Positions 9,083 through 17,070 of a stretch of DNA of 64,000 bases are shown in pieces. Position 1 is the stretch's first letter. Each line of letters opens with the position of its first letter. Where the stretch lies: assembly GCA_036782715.1 (NCBI GenBank), contig DAIPYN010000004.1, positions 1 through 64,000 of the forward strand, given 5' to 3'. Under the pieces are notes generated by a model. The model was not told the origin of the DNA and ran no database searches. It saw only the letters and a list, made by a program, of their open reading frames with translations. The DNA comes from UBA3478 sp036782715 (GTDB taxonomy: Bacteria; Bacteroidota; Bacteroidia; Flavobacteriales; Flavobacteriaceae). A program made the position numbers and the translations under genes.

Positions 9083-11011
9083 TTAGGCATTAAAAGACTC
9101 GATTTGATCACTAATCGATTCCCATTCTTGCATTTTGGTTTCTAACTCGGCCTTGAGTTCTTGATAACGATCCATATAACCAGGAGTCTTGACGAGCTCC
9201 TCATAACATTCTAAAAGCTCTTGATCTTTAGCAGCGATCGCCTCCTCGATCTCCGTAATTCGCTTTTCAATAGAACCCAGTTTATTACTGAGGGTTTTTA
9301 ACTTTTTCTGATCTGTATAGCTCATCTGATTAGAAGACTTTTCTTCACCCTTGGTGTCAGGGGTTTGACTTTTCACCGTCGCCTTTTCAACTTCTCTAAA
9401 GTCATTTACCTTTCGCTGCTCCAAATAGAAATCAATATCTCCCAAATACGGTTTCACTTTATGATCTCTAAATTCGAAAACCTGATCTGTGAGCCCTTGT
9501 AGAAAATCTCGGTCGTGAGAAACAACGAGTAGGGTACCTCCAAAATTGAGCAGTGCACGTTTTAATACCTCCTTTGATTTAATATCCAAGTGGTTGGTCG
9601 GTTCGTCCATCACCAGCACATTGAAAGGCTGTAGTAACAATTTCGCAAGAGCAAGTCGATTACGCTCACCTCCCGATAGCACTTTTACCTGTTTATCCAC
9701 ATCGTCACCTCCGAACAGAAATGAACCCAAAATATCTCGAACCTGAGCTCGGTTTGATTCGTTGGCTGCGTCGATCATGGTGTCTAAAAGCGTCTTATCC
9801 CCATCAAGATATTCTGCTTGATTTTGGGCAAAATATCCAATTTCAACGTTGTGTCCGAGTTTAAATTGTCCCTCGTGCTCCAACTCACCCACAATGATCT
9901 TAGCAAGGGTAGACTTCCCTTGACCGTTTTGACCGACAAAGGCGGTTCTAGACCCTCGTTCAAGAAGAAAAGAAACTTCATTGAGTACTAAAGATTCAAC
10001 ATAAGACTTAGAAACCTTATCGAGTTCTAAAATGACTTTACCGGGTTGTTTAGACACCGGGAAACGAACGTTCATGACCGCTGTGTCAGTACCGTCCACT
10101 TCAATTCGATCAATCTTATCGAGCTTTTTAATCAGCGACTGAGCCATCGAGGCCTTAGTTGCCTTCGCCCGAAATTTTTCGATCAGTTTTTCGGTCTGTT
10201 GAATTTGCTTCTCTTGATTCTTCAGCGCATTCATTTGCTGTTCTCTAATCTCCTCTCGAAGCGCTAAGAACTGGGTATAAGGTTTCTGATAATCATAGAT
10301 TCGACCTAGAGAAATTTCAATGGTACGATTCGTTACGTTATCTAAAAACATACGATCGTGAGATACAATCACTACGGCTCCTGGATACGAGTTCAAGAAG
10401 GTCTCCAACCAAAGTATCGACTCAATATCTAGGTGGTTTGTGGGCTCATCTAGAAGTAAAACGTCATGCTTTTGAAGGAGTAATTTGGCGAGTTCGATTC
10501 TCATACGCCATCCACCCGAAAAGGTGTCGGTTAAACGATCAAAGTCGGTTCTTTTAAACCCTAGACCTTGTAAAACACGCTCGGTTTCACCTTGATAATT
10601 ATAACCCCCTAATATTTCATATCTCGTATTCAAATCACCAACCGCTACCATAAGATCATGATACTCCTCACTTTCGTAATCGGTTCTTGTGGCCAATTCG
10701 TGATTAACACGTTCCATTTCTCGCTCTACACTCTTTATTTCTGAAAACGCCTCATAGGATTCTTCGAGAACGGTGCGTCCCTGAACGAAGTCAATGTCTT
10801 GCTTTAAAACGCCAATGGTAATATTTCGATCACAAGCGAGGGTACCTTCATCAAGATCTAACTCCTTAGAAAGCACCTTGAGCATGGTCGATTTTCCGGC
10901 ACCATTCTTACCAATTAAACCTACTCGGTCACCAGGACTGAGCTTGTAACTAACTCCCTGAAACAAATAGGTGCCCGAAAAAGATACGGCGGCGTTGTGT
11001 AGATTTAACAT
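9083..11011 (-). CDS. ABC-F family ATP-binding protein (Uup/YheS-type)
   Basis: A 642-residue soluble protein with two ABC ATPase domains and no membrane segments. Domain 1 (about 1-250) has Walker A GLIGKNGAGKST, signature SGGWRMR and Walker B LLLLDEPTNHLD; a charged linker helix pair follows (about 250-320, the P-site tRNA interaction motif region); domain 2 (about 325-540) has VGQNGQGKS, LSGGERNR and VMDEPTNHLD. A C-terminal coiled coil (about 570-642) resembles the Uup/YheS tail. ABC-F proteins act on the ribosome, for example in relieving stalled translation. A TATCTTTG -7 element ends 6 bases before the ATG, so the mRNA may be nearly leaderless. Confidence 0.95.
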   Translation of the reverse strand: MLNLHNAAVSFSGTYLFQGVSYKLSPGDRVGLIGKNGAGKSTMLKVLSKELDLDEGTLACDRNITIGVLKQDIDFVQGRTVLEESYEAFSEIKSVEREMERVNHELATRTDYESEEYHDLMVAVGDLNTRYEILGGYNYQGETERVLQGLGFKRTDFDRLTDTFSGGWRMRIELAKLLLQKHDVLLLDEPTNHLDIESILWLETFLNSYPGAVVIVSHDRMFLDNVTNRTIEISLGRIYDYQKPYTQFLALREEIREQQMNALKNQEKQIQQTEKLIEKFRAKATKASMAQSLIKKLDKIDRIEVDGTDTAVMNVRFPVSKQPGKVILELDKVSKSYVESLVLNEVSFLLERGSRTAFVGQNGQGKSTLAKIIVGELEHEGQFKLGHNVEIGYFAQNQAEYLDGDKTLLDTMIDAANESNRAQVRDILGSFLFGGDDVDKQVKVLSGGERNRLALAKLLLQPFNVLVMDEPTNHLDIKSKEVLKRALLNFGGTLLVVSHDRDFLQGLTDQVFEFRDHKVKPYLGDIDFYLEQRKVNDFREVEKATVKSQTPDTKGEEKSSNQMSYTDQKKLKTLSNKLGSIEKRITEIEEAIAAKDQELLECYEELVKTPGYMDRYQELKAELETKMQEWESISDQIESFNA

Positions 11012-11016
11012 GGGCG

Positions 11017-11024
11017 CAAAGATA
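11017..11024 (-). promoter_or_regulatory. -7 promoter element for the ABC-F gene
   Basis: On the minus strand this reads TATCTTTG, an exact match to the Bacteroidota TAnnTTTG element. It is so close to the ATG at 11011 that the expected start of transcription falls at or next to the start codon. A TTTA 18 bases further upstream is a poor -33 match. Confidence 0.5.
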
Positions 11025-11065
11025 CCACATCAGCTCACAAAATAAAGCTTAGTAACACAGGTTAC

Positions 11066-11095
11066 TTTGATTACTTTCAGAGTCTTCTATCTTTG
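11066..11095 (+). promoter_or_regulatory. promoter of the DUF983 gene
   Basis: TTTG at 11066-11069 (-33), an 18-base spacer, then TATCTTTG at 11088-11095 (-7). This is one of the best matches to the Bacteroidota housekeeping promoter in the window, 20 bases before the ATG at 11115. Confidence 0.7.
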
Positions 11096-11114
11096 AATTA
11101 CTAAGCGCAAAACC

Positions 11115-11513
11115 ATGTTTAAAAAAGGAAGTAAACTCTACAGTATTTTCGGCTCGAAATGCCCGAAATGTCATGGAGAGAGCATGTATAAAAACCCGAA
11201 CCCATTTAATATCGTTAGGGTGTACGATATGCCCGAGAGATGTTCGAAATGTGGAACAAAGTACAAAATCGAGCCCTCGTTCTTCTACGGAGCGATGTAT
11301 GTTAGTTATGCCTTAGGCGTTGCCATCGCCGTGGCTGCCTTTATTACTAGTCGCTTCGTTATTGGCACTAGCATGATTACGGCATTTTTAAGCATTATCG
11401 GTTCGATCGTATTGCTCATGCCGATAAATATGCGCTTGGCACGAAATATCTGGATTAACTTTTTTATTAGCTATGATCCTGAGGCGGCCAAAGCGAGCGA
11501 AAACGGTCAATAG
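11115..11513 (+). CDS. DUF983 family membrane protein with N-terminal zinc ribbon
   Basis: A 132-residue protein. Two CxxC pairs (Cys16/Cys19 in KCPKCHG, Cys43/Cys46 in RCSKCGTKY) form a probable zinc ribbon, followed by PSFFYGAMYVSYALG and two hydrophobic helices (about 60-80 and 87-105). This is the standard DUF983 layout. The role is unknown; in some bacteria relatives sit beside cytochrome oxidase genes, which is not the case here. Its last 47 bases overlap the 3' end of the convergent FAD oxidoreductase gene. Confidence 0.92.
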   Translation: MFKKGSKLYSIFGSKCPKCHGESMYKNPNPFNIVRVYDMPERCSKCGTKYKIEPSFFYGAMYVSYALGVAIAVAAFITSRFVIGTSMITAFLSIIGSIVLLMPINMRLARNIWINFFISYDPEAAKASENGQ

Positions 11514-12537
11514 TAATTTCTTGAGGTAAGGGCTGGTTTTCTTCGATATGATAAAATAACTGCTCTGAGGTTATTGGGCCAATCATCACGCCTCTCGACC
11601 CCATTCCATTCAATACATGACCATTTGAATATTCTGGATGTGTACCTACTAAAGGTTTACGATCGGTAACTGTAGGTCGAACTCCTGCCACATGATCAAT
11701 CACTTCAAAGGGTAATTTCAAAAACTTTTGAAGTTTTTCGATCAGCTCCTGCTTCGACGCTTCAGTTGGCACACTCGTCTTGTCCTTCCATTTGTAGGTC
11801 GCTCCTATTCGGTACAAATCGTCCCCTACCGGAATGATAAAAACTCCCGACTTAATCACTCTAGTTTCGTCTAGCCCCTTGCAACGAATAAGCAGTAACT
11901 CTCCTTTGGTACCGTTGAGTGGTAAATAATTGAAAAAAGGATTTTGCTTGATTCCGTATCCCTCGGCAAAAACAATGTGTTTTGCACGAAGCTCCCCGTA
12001 GTTAACCCCTTCGCTGAATTGCAATCGATTATAATCAAATCGCTCTTCAAGCAGTTGATTCTGATTTTTCAAATAAGCCTTGTAAGCAGATCTAAGAAGC
12101 GAGGTGTCTAATTTACCAGTTTCTAAAACCTCGGCTAGTTGAAAGGGTGCTTCGATACCTTCGTTAGTATTCACCTCGAAGCCATCTTTCATAAAGCGCT
12201 CATACCCCCTCTTATCGCGTGCCTCGTACCAAGCATTTTGCTCTGAAGGCGTATTCAAAATTCGTAAAGTGGGTATTTTTTGGTCAATCTCAACTCCCAA
12301 GAAGGCTGTTAATTCCTCGTAAAAAGGCATAGCGTAATCGAGTTGTTCAGCGGCATTATAGGCTAGGGTAAAACGCTTTAGTATTAAAGGATTATACAGC
12401 CCTCCGGCTACTTCTGATGCACATTGAGATTCATCACTGATCACTAAAAAAGATCGATGATGGCGCCTCAACTGTTCGGCAAAACAGATTCCCGCTAAGC
12501 CCGAGCCGACAATGATGTAATCGACTTCAGTTGACAA
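11467..12537 (-). CDS. FAD-dependent oxidoreductase (DAO fold) at the end of the gld operon
   Basis: A 356-residue flavoprotein with the FAD-binding motif IIVGSGLAGICFAEQL near the start, a DAO-type substrate domain, and the C-terminal segment GVRPTVTDRKPLVGTHPE followed by NGMGSRGVMIGP, usual for glycine/D-amino-acid-oxidase-like enzymes. No signal peptide. It begins 2 bases after the gldN stop with a TTG codon (no ATG is available before the Rossmann motif), so it is translationally tied to gldN. The substrate is unknown and any link to secretion is only by position. The last 47 bases overlap the DUF983 gene on the other strand. Confidence 0.88.
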   Translation of the reverse strand: MSTEVDYIIVGSGLAGICFAEQLRRHHRSFLVISDESQCASEVAGGLYNPLILKRFTLAYNAAEQLDYAMPFYEELTAFLGVEIDQKIPTLRILNTPSEQNAWYEARDKRGYERFMKDGFEVNTNEGIEAPFQLAEVLETGKLDTSLLRSAYKAYLKNQNQLLEERFDYNRLQFSEGVNYGELRAKHIVFAEGYGIKQNPFFNYLPLNGTKGELLLIRCKGLDETRVIKSGVFIIPVGDDLYRIGATYKWKDKTSVPTEASKQELIEKLQKFLKLPFEVIDHVAGVRPTVTDRKPLVGTHPEYSNGHVLNGMGSRGVMIGPITSEQLFYHIEENQPLPQEITIDRFRSLWPPQDHS

Positions 12538-12539
12538 AA

Positions 12540-13475
12540 TTATTGTTGTTTAGTTGGATTGAGAACGGTGGTTTGATTTTCCTCTTTCTTCTTACCCTTG
12601 AACAGATCAAATAATCGCTTACGCTGAGCTAATCGCTCTTCTTCAGCGGCTGTGCCTGAACTAAAATCAGGAAACTGTAGGTCGCGCTGTAAGGCAGCAA
12701 TATCGTCTAGCTCATTATCTGTCTTATAAATTTCAGCTTTAAAAGTTCGGGTATTTAAAATGCGATCAAAAGATACCGGGAAGTTGGTATTGATGCTATT
12801 AAACGATGGGGTTGCGGCAAGTAGAGGCCGAACATCCGGGTACCATACCCAGAACAGCTCTACTAGGTACTCCTCTCCAGATTCACTGTCTACCTGATCA
12901 ATAAAATTCACATCAGGGGCTACAGGAGCAATTCCTAAAATTCGATAGCGTAACTCTGATCTTCTTTTATCGAAATACCATACTCCTTTAACTCGATATT
13001 CTTTGATATCGTAAGCAGAAATATCGCGTTGAGCGATATAAGCCTCAGTTAAAGCCTTTCCTTGATTTAATAGTTCGAAACCAGCTGAAGTAGTATCTCT
13101 TTTCTGAATGGCAGGTAGTAAATCTTCAAACTGTCTAGTTTCTTCAAAGTAAGAATCTGAGTAGGCACGAAGACGTCCTGATTTCAGCGCTTTTAGTAAG
13201 GTATAGTAAAGCGAACGCTTTTCGGTACGTAGGGTATCTACCGGATAGTAAAGCACCTTATTCGTCTCCTCTTCTAGATTCACCTTTTCCCAAACCATTT
13301 TTGACCAGAGAATAGAACGATCAGCCACATTTTCGTATCGGATGATCGACTCATTATCATCAGGCGCCAACGCCTTGTCTTCGGCCTTAGGAACTTGAAA
13401 CAGTTTAGCATTAGCCTGTGCGTTCGCAGCAGAGCTGAAGAATATCGTAAAAGCGAGTACTAATAAAACTCTCAT
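12540..13475 (-). CDS. gldN: type IX secretion/gliding protein GldN
   Basis: A 311-residue periplasmic protein with a signal peptide (MRVLLVLAFTIFFSSAANAQ). The body holds the GldN/PorN features: ADRSILWSKMVWEKVNLEEE, ALKSGRLRAYSDSYFEE, VKGVWYFDKRRSELRYRILGIAPVAPD and LVELFWVWYPDVRP. By family knowledge GldN joins GldK in a large ring on the periplasmic face of the outer membrane and meets the GldM shaft. It follows gldM by 8 bases. The Lys-rich C-terminal tail (RLFDLFKGKKKEE) is less conserved. Confidence 0.96.
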   Translation of the reverse strand: MRVLLVLAFTIFFSSAANAQANAKLFQVPKAEDKALAPDDNESIIRYENVADRSILWSKMVWEKVNLEEETNKVLYYPVDTLRTEKRSLYYTLLKALKSGRLRAYSDSYFEETRQFEDLLPAIQKRDTTSAGFELLNQGKALTEAYIAQRDISAYDIKEYRVKGVWYFDKRRSELRYRILGIAPVAPDVNFIDQVDSESGEEYLVELFWVWYPDVRPLLAATPSFNSINTNFPVSFDRILNTRTFKAEIYKTDNELDDIAALQRDLQFPDFSSGTAAEEERLAQRKRLFDLFKGKKKEENQTTVLNPTKQQ

Positions 13476-13483
13476 CGCAGTGA

Positions 13484-15049
13484 TTAGTTAATAATTTCAA
13501 CAATTACCTGTGTGGCAGGCTTTAAAAAATACGAGGTGTCTGTGGTCGGATACGTTTTGATATCAAAAATTCGAACCACATCTCCACGAGAGGCTCTTCG
13601 AATCGCAGATACTGCCTTGGCATCCATTCGACTTCCTTTAACCTCGATCGTAGGCTGGTTAGGTATTTTCATTTTGAATCCACTTACAGCGATCGGCAAA
13701 TCAAAATCAAAATCAACAAGCTCTGCTCCCACGATCGTCTTTTCAAGTTCAGATCGAGACATTCGTACACTTCCGAATTCACCTCGTACCGTTCCGCTCG
13801 GGGCAGGAACATCTTTAATCCTGAATTGAGAGGTAGTCGTTACTTGGCTTCCGTCAGGTAATTCTCCTTTCGCTTCGATTCTTAAAAACTCTCCTCGTGA
13901 AGGTCTCACCGTGTAGCTGCTTCCCCCTAAGGCTTTTAATCCAGGTGCTGTTGCCTGTACCTTATTGTTAGGGATACCAGGGATAGAAATCGTCATTGGA
14001 TTATCTACTCCGCGATAAACCACATTCATTTTATCTGCCGAAATTACTGCTGTATTAGGCTTAGCTATGGTTGAGAATGATAGGTTTACAGGAACCTCTG
14101 TTTCTTCTCCGTTTTCAAGGAACAATAGACGTCCTTCTAGCCTATGATCACCAGGATTACCTGCAGCTACATTGAGTCGAACACGACCGTCCTCGATAAA
14201 GAAGTCTTTGTCCGCGTCCAGTGAAACGCCATCTAGTTTGAGGCTCACTTCATTAGGACGCGTTGTTCCGTCTTTACGTCCAAGAACGATTGCTCCATCA
14301 AAAGACTCGTCAGAGAAATAGGCTCCTTTTGATTGCTCGAGAAGAGTGGTATAGTTCGTCATAGACACCTCTCTAGTCAATTGTCCCTCAAGTAGCGATT
14401 GTAATATTTCTTGTTCAGTTGCCTCAACATCAGATTGCATGGCACTTATCTTGGTAAGCGAGGCAACAAGCGGGAACCCTTCGTAGTGGTAGTTCAACCA
14501 TCCGAGTTTTTGACCGTCACGATTGGTAACCTCATGCTCCCCATCACCCGTCTCAAATCGCTCAACCACAGAGGCTCTTAAGGTCTCGTTCTGCTCTGGA
14601 ATAATGCGAAGAAGTTCATTTTTGAAAGCATCAATACTCGCCACAAAGGCATCACCCTCCTCAGTTAAACGCTCCCCTTTAAAAAATTTGGCATCTAAGT
14701 AGTTGCTCAAATCCATCACCTCATAGTCAGAAGGGTCTTTTACCGTAGCCAGCATTTCAGATTTCAGCGTCTCTAGGTACGAAGAGAAACTTGTAGCCGC
14801 CTTTTCTAGATCTAAGGCATTTTGGTACAGTGGACCGAATTTAGCAGGGTTTTCACTCGCCTTTTGTTGCAACGAAAGAAGGTACTGAGTATTACTTACC
14901 GCAGTCTTCTCTATATTTCGTTCGAATTTCTCATTGAGCAAGCCAAATCCTGATAGCACCTCTTTACTCATGTTCAACGCAAGCATTGCGATAAACACAA
15001 GATACATGAGGTTAATCATGCGTTGTCTTGGTCCTAATCCTGAAGCCAT
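13484..15049 (-). CDS. gldM: type IX secretion/gliding motor protein GldM
   Basis: A 521-residue protein with one N-terminal transmembrane helix (MINLMYLVFIAMLALNMSKEV) and a long periplasmic part of stacked domains, including the RGVDNPMTISIPGIP region typical of the GldM middle domains. GldM dimers and GldL form the proton-driven inner-membrane motor. The conserved arginine before the helix (GPRQRM, Arg8 here) matches the Arg shown in Flavobacterium johnsoniae to pair with the GldL glutamate. It starts 2 bases after the gldL stop. Confidence 0.97.
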   Translation of the reverse strand: MASGLGPRQRMINLMYLVFIAMLALNMSKEVLSGFGLLNEKFERNIEKTAVSNTQYLLSLQQKASENPAKFGPLYQNALDLEKAATSFSSYLETLKSEMLATVKDPSDYEVMDLSNYLDAKFFKGERLTEEGDAFVASIDAFKNELLRIIPEQNETLRASVVERFETGDGEHEVTNRDGQKLGWLNYHYEGFPLVASLTKISAMQSDVEATEQEILQSLLEGQLTREVSMTNYTTLLEQSKGAYFSDESFDGAIVLGRKDGTTRPNEVSLKLDGVSLDADKDFFIEDGRVRLNVAAGNPGDHRLEGRLLFLENGEETEVPVNLSFSTIAKPNTAVISADKMNVVYRGVDNPMTISIPGIPNNKVQATAPGLKALGGSSYTVRPSRGEFLRIEAKGELPDGSQVTTTSQFRIKDVPAPSGTVRGEFGSVRMSRSELEKTIVGAELVDFDFDLPIAVSGFKMKIPNQPTIEVKGSRMDAKAVSAIRRASRGDVVRIFDIKTYPTTDTSYFLKPATQVIVEIIN

Positions 15050-15051
15050 AC

Positions 15052-15669
15052 TTATTTTTTAAGTGCGCTTAACATGCCACTATACACCTCATTGAGTCCT
15101 TTAATATTTTCAACTAAAGGAACTAATTGCGATTGAAGAAGCGCAGTTTGCTCCGCTAATTCTTTATCAAGATGGGTTTTCTGCGTATTGGTCTCCACTT
15201 GTGAAGCATACATCTGTTGCAGCGATTGAAGATGCTCCGTCGTTTTAGCTAACTCTTGCGCATACTTCTCCGTTTGACCTAAGGCCTCCACAGAAGGTTG
15301 AATCTGCTTTGCAAGCTGTTCGAAATTTTCAATACTCTCAGCGAGTCGCTTCATGAGGTCTGCATCAACTTTGGCCTCGTTAAGTAGAGAGTCAATTTTT
15401 TTAGACAATAATCCTTCTGGCGTTTCAGGAGCAGTACTTGCCGAACCACCTCTTAATTGGGGGTAAACACGTGCCCAATCATAGTCTTCTTCGGGTTTTT
15501 CAAAGGCTGAGATACCAAAAATTAAAGCCTCAGTAATCAGACCAATACTAAGGAGTATAGAACCGTTTAAAAATCCGATCTCGAAGTGAGTTAACTTAAA
15601 AAGTGCTCCTAGAATCACGACTGATGCGCCGAGACCGTAAGCCATATTCATTGTTTTTTTAGAAAGCAT
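15052..15669 (-). CDS. gldL: type IX secretion/gliding motor protein GldL
   Basis: A 205-residue inner-membrane protein: two transmembrane helices (about 8-25 and 33-55) and a cytoplasmic coiled-coil tail (about 85-205). Glu47 in the second helix (ITEALIFG) is at the place of the proton-channel glutamate (Glu49) of F. johnsoniae GldL, and the N-terminus (LSKKTMNMAYGLGASVVILG) is typical. It energises GldM rotation with the proton gradient. The gene begins 11 bases after gldK. Confidence 0.97.
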   Translation of the reverse strand: MLSKKTMNMAYGLGASVVILGALFKLTHFEIGFLNGSILLSIGLITEALIFGISAFEKPEEDYDWARVYPQLRGGSASTAPETPEGLLSKKIDSLLNEAKVDADLMKRLAESIENFEQLAKQIQPSVEALGQTEKYAQELAKTTEHLQSLQQMYASQVETNTQKTHLDKELAEQTALLQSQLVPLVENIKGLNEVYSGMLSALKK

Positions 15670-15680
15670 ATTAACGATCT

Positions 15681-17033
15681 TTAATTGTCAAGTTTTGGGG
15701 GCACGTAGTCACGAACGGTTCTAAAACCGATATAGGCACGTGCGGAATCTTTATGTTCATAATCACGAGTACTTACTCTAATAAAGTATGCGATGTCTTT
15801 CCAAGACCCTCCACGAATGGTCTTTTTAGGATTTTCAGGATCCACATAATTGGGGTTGAGTGGAGAAGTAAACTCATAGCTATCAGGGTTGTACGTTGAA
15901 GCCGTCCATTCGGCTACATTCCCAGCAATGTGATAGAGTTTTGAACTCCCCGGATGAAAATACTTAGGATCTTTCACCTTAGCCGCGTAAACCTCTCCAT
16001 CGGCATCGTAACCGTTATCGGGTTTAAAATTCGCTTTATAGCCATTGTTTTTATGGATCAAATCTTCTCCCTCCCATGGGTAAATTAAGTCAGAATCTCC
16101 GTTTCTAGCGGCAAACTCCCACTCTGCTTCAGTGGGTAGTCGATAGGCGGGCACTGCTGGCTTTCCGAGTTTTTCGTAGTTCTCATTAATCGCATGAGTT
16201 TTGAAGTCGCAATATGCTTTCGCCTGTTCCCAATTCACCCCAACGATAGGGAAATCATCGTACTGCTCATGCCAGAAGTATTCGGTGAACATTTGCTCGT
16301 TTAGTGAGTATTCGAAATCTTTCATCCATGCAAGAGTGTCAGGATAAACAGACACCACCTCTTCGCGAACAAAGTCAATCGGATTTTGTTTTGGATTCTT
16401 AGAGGCCGCCTTGGCGTCAAACCAAGTATACTTGTATTTTAAATGCTTAACATCAAGCATGCGCTTACCATTGTAGGTTTCCCACTTCTCAAGAAACAGC
16501 GAGTCCATCACTTCTGCATAATAAATGTCAGGATATCGCTCAGGCTCCCACTCTAAATCCACATCCCAGTTCAGTTTTCTACCCGCGTAGATATCATCAC
16601 TAAAGAGCAGGTAATTTTCATAATAGTACTTATCGGCAACCTTAGCGGTGTCAAGGGGTAAAAAAGCGTAGCGTCCTATTCCTTCATCCTCAGAGGTAAG
16701 CCCGAGATCCTCAGCTAGACGTGCCAACTTTGTGCGAGCAATCGAATCGCGCACATACTTTACGAATCGTCGGTATTCTTTATTCGACACCTCAGACTCA
16801 TCGATTAAAAAATTCTTGATCGTTACCTCTTTTCGAGGGGCATCTTTTACGCCATAAGGATCATCCACAGTACCCATCGTGAATGTCCCGCTGAAGGGAC
16901 CAATCATTACATCCTCTGAGCCTTTAGGTTTACGAAGGTCAAATGGGCCTTTCTGGGCCGTAGTCTCAGCCACAAAAAGTAGCGTACAGAATAGAAAGAG
17001 AAACTTAGATATAGTGTGAGTCTTCAACTTCAT
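15681..17033 (-). CDS. gldK: type IX secretion/gliding protein GldK (FGE-sulfatase fold)
   Basis: I use the ATG at 17033 (450 residues), which gives a proper signal peptide (MKLKTHTISKFLFLFC...ETTAQ); longer starts up to 17126 run into the preceding gene. The mature protein has the formylglycine-generating-enzyme-like fold: MGTVDDPYGVKDAPRKEVTI, GVNWEQAKAYCDFKT, YRLPTEAEWEFAARNG, NVAEWTAS and RGGSWKDIAYFIRVSTRD. GldK forms the outer-membrane-attached ring with GldN. Known GldK/PorK proteins are lipoproteins; here I see no lipobox (the only nearby cysteine, Cys16, sits inside the hydrophobic core after Phe), and the mature N-terminus begins QKGPFDLRKP. A TATATTTG promoter element lies in the 37-base gap upstream. 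Confidence 0.95.
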   Translation of the reverse strand: MKLKTHTISKFLFLFCTLLFVAETTAQKGPFDLRKPKGSEDVMIGPFSGTFTMGTVDDPYGVKDAPRKEVTIKNFLIDESEVSNKEYRRFVKYVRDSIARTKLARLAEDLGLTSEDEGIGRYAFLPLDTAKVADKYYYENYLLFSDDIYAGRKLNWDVDLEWEPERYPDIYYAEVMDSLFLEKWETYNGKRMLDVKHLKYKYTWFDAKAASKNPKQNPIDFVREEVVSVYPDTLAWMKDFEYSLNEQMFTEYFWHEQYDDFPIVGVNWEQAKAYCDFKTHAINENYEKLGKPAVPAYRLPTEAEWEFAARNGDSDLIYPWEGEDLIHKNNGYKANFKPDNGYDADGEVYAAKVKDPKYFHPGSSKLYHIAGNVAEWTASTYNPDSYEFTSPLNPNYVDPENPKKTIRGGSWKDIAYFIRVSTRDYEHKDSARAYIGFRTVRDYVPPKLDN

Positions 17034-17057
17034 TGGGTTTTTCTGTGGAACGAATAT

Positions 17058-17065
17058 CAAATATA
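17058..17065 (-). promoter_or_regulatory. -7 promoter element upstream of gldK
   Basis: Minus strand TATATTTG is an exact TAnnTTTG match inside the 37-base gap between the arginase-like gene and gldK, 25 bases before the ATG. No clear -33 TTTG is seen. It could let gldKLMN be expressed apart from topA. Confidence 0.45.
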
Positions 17066-17070
17066 ACAAT

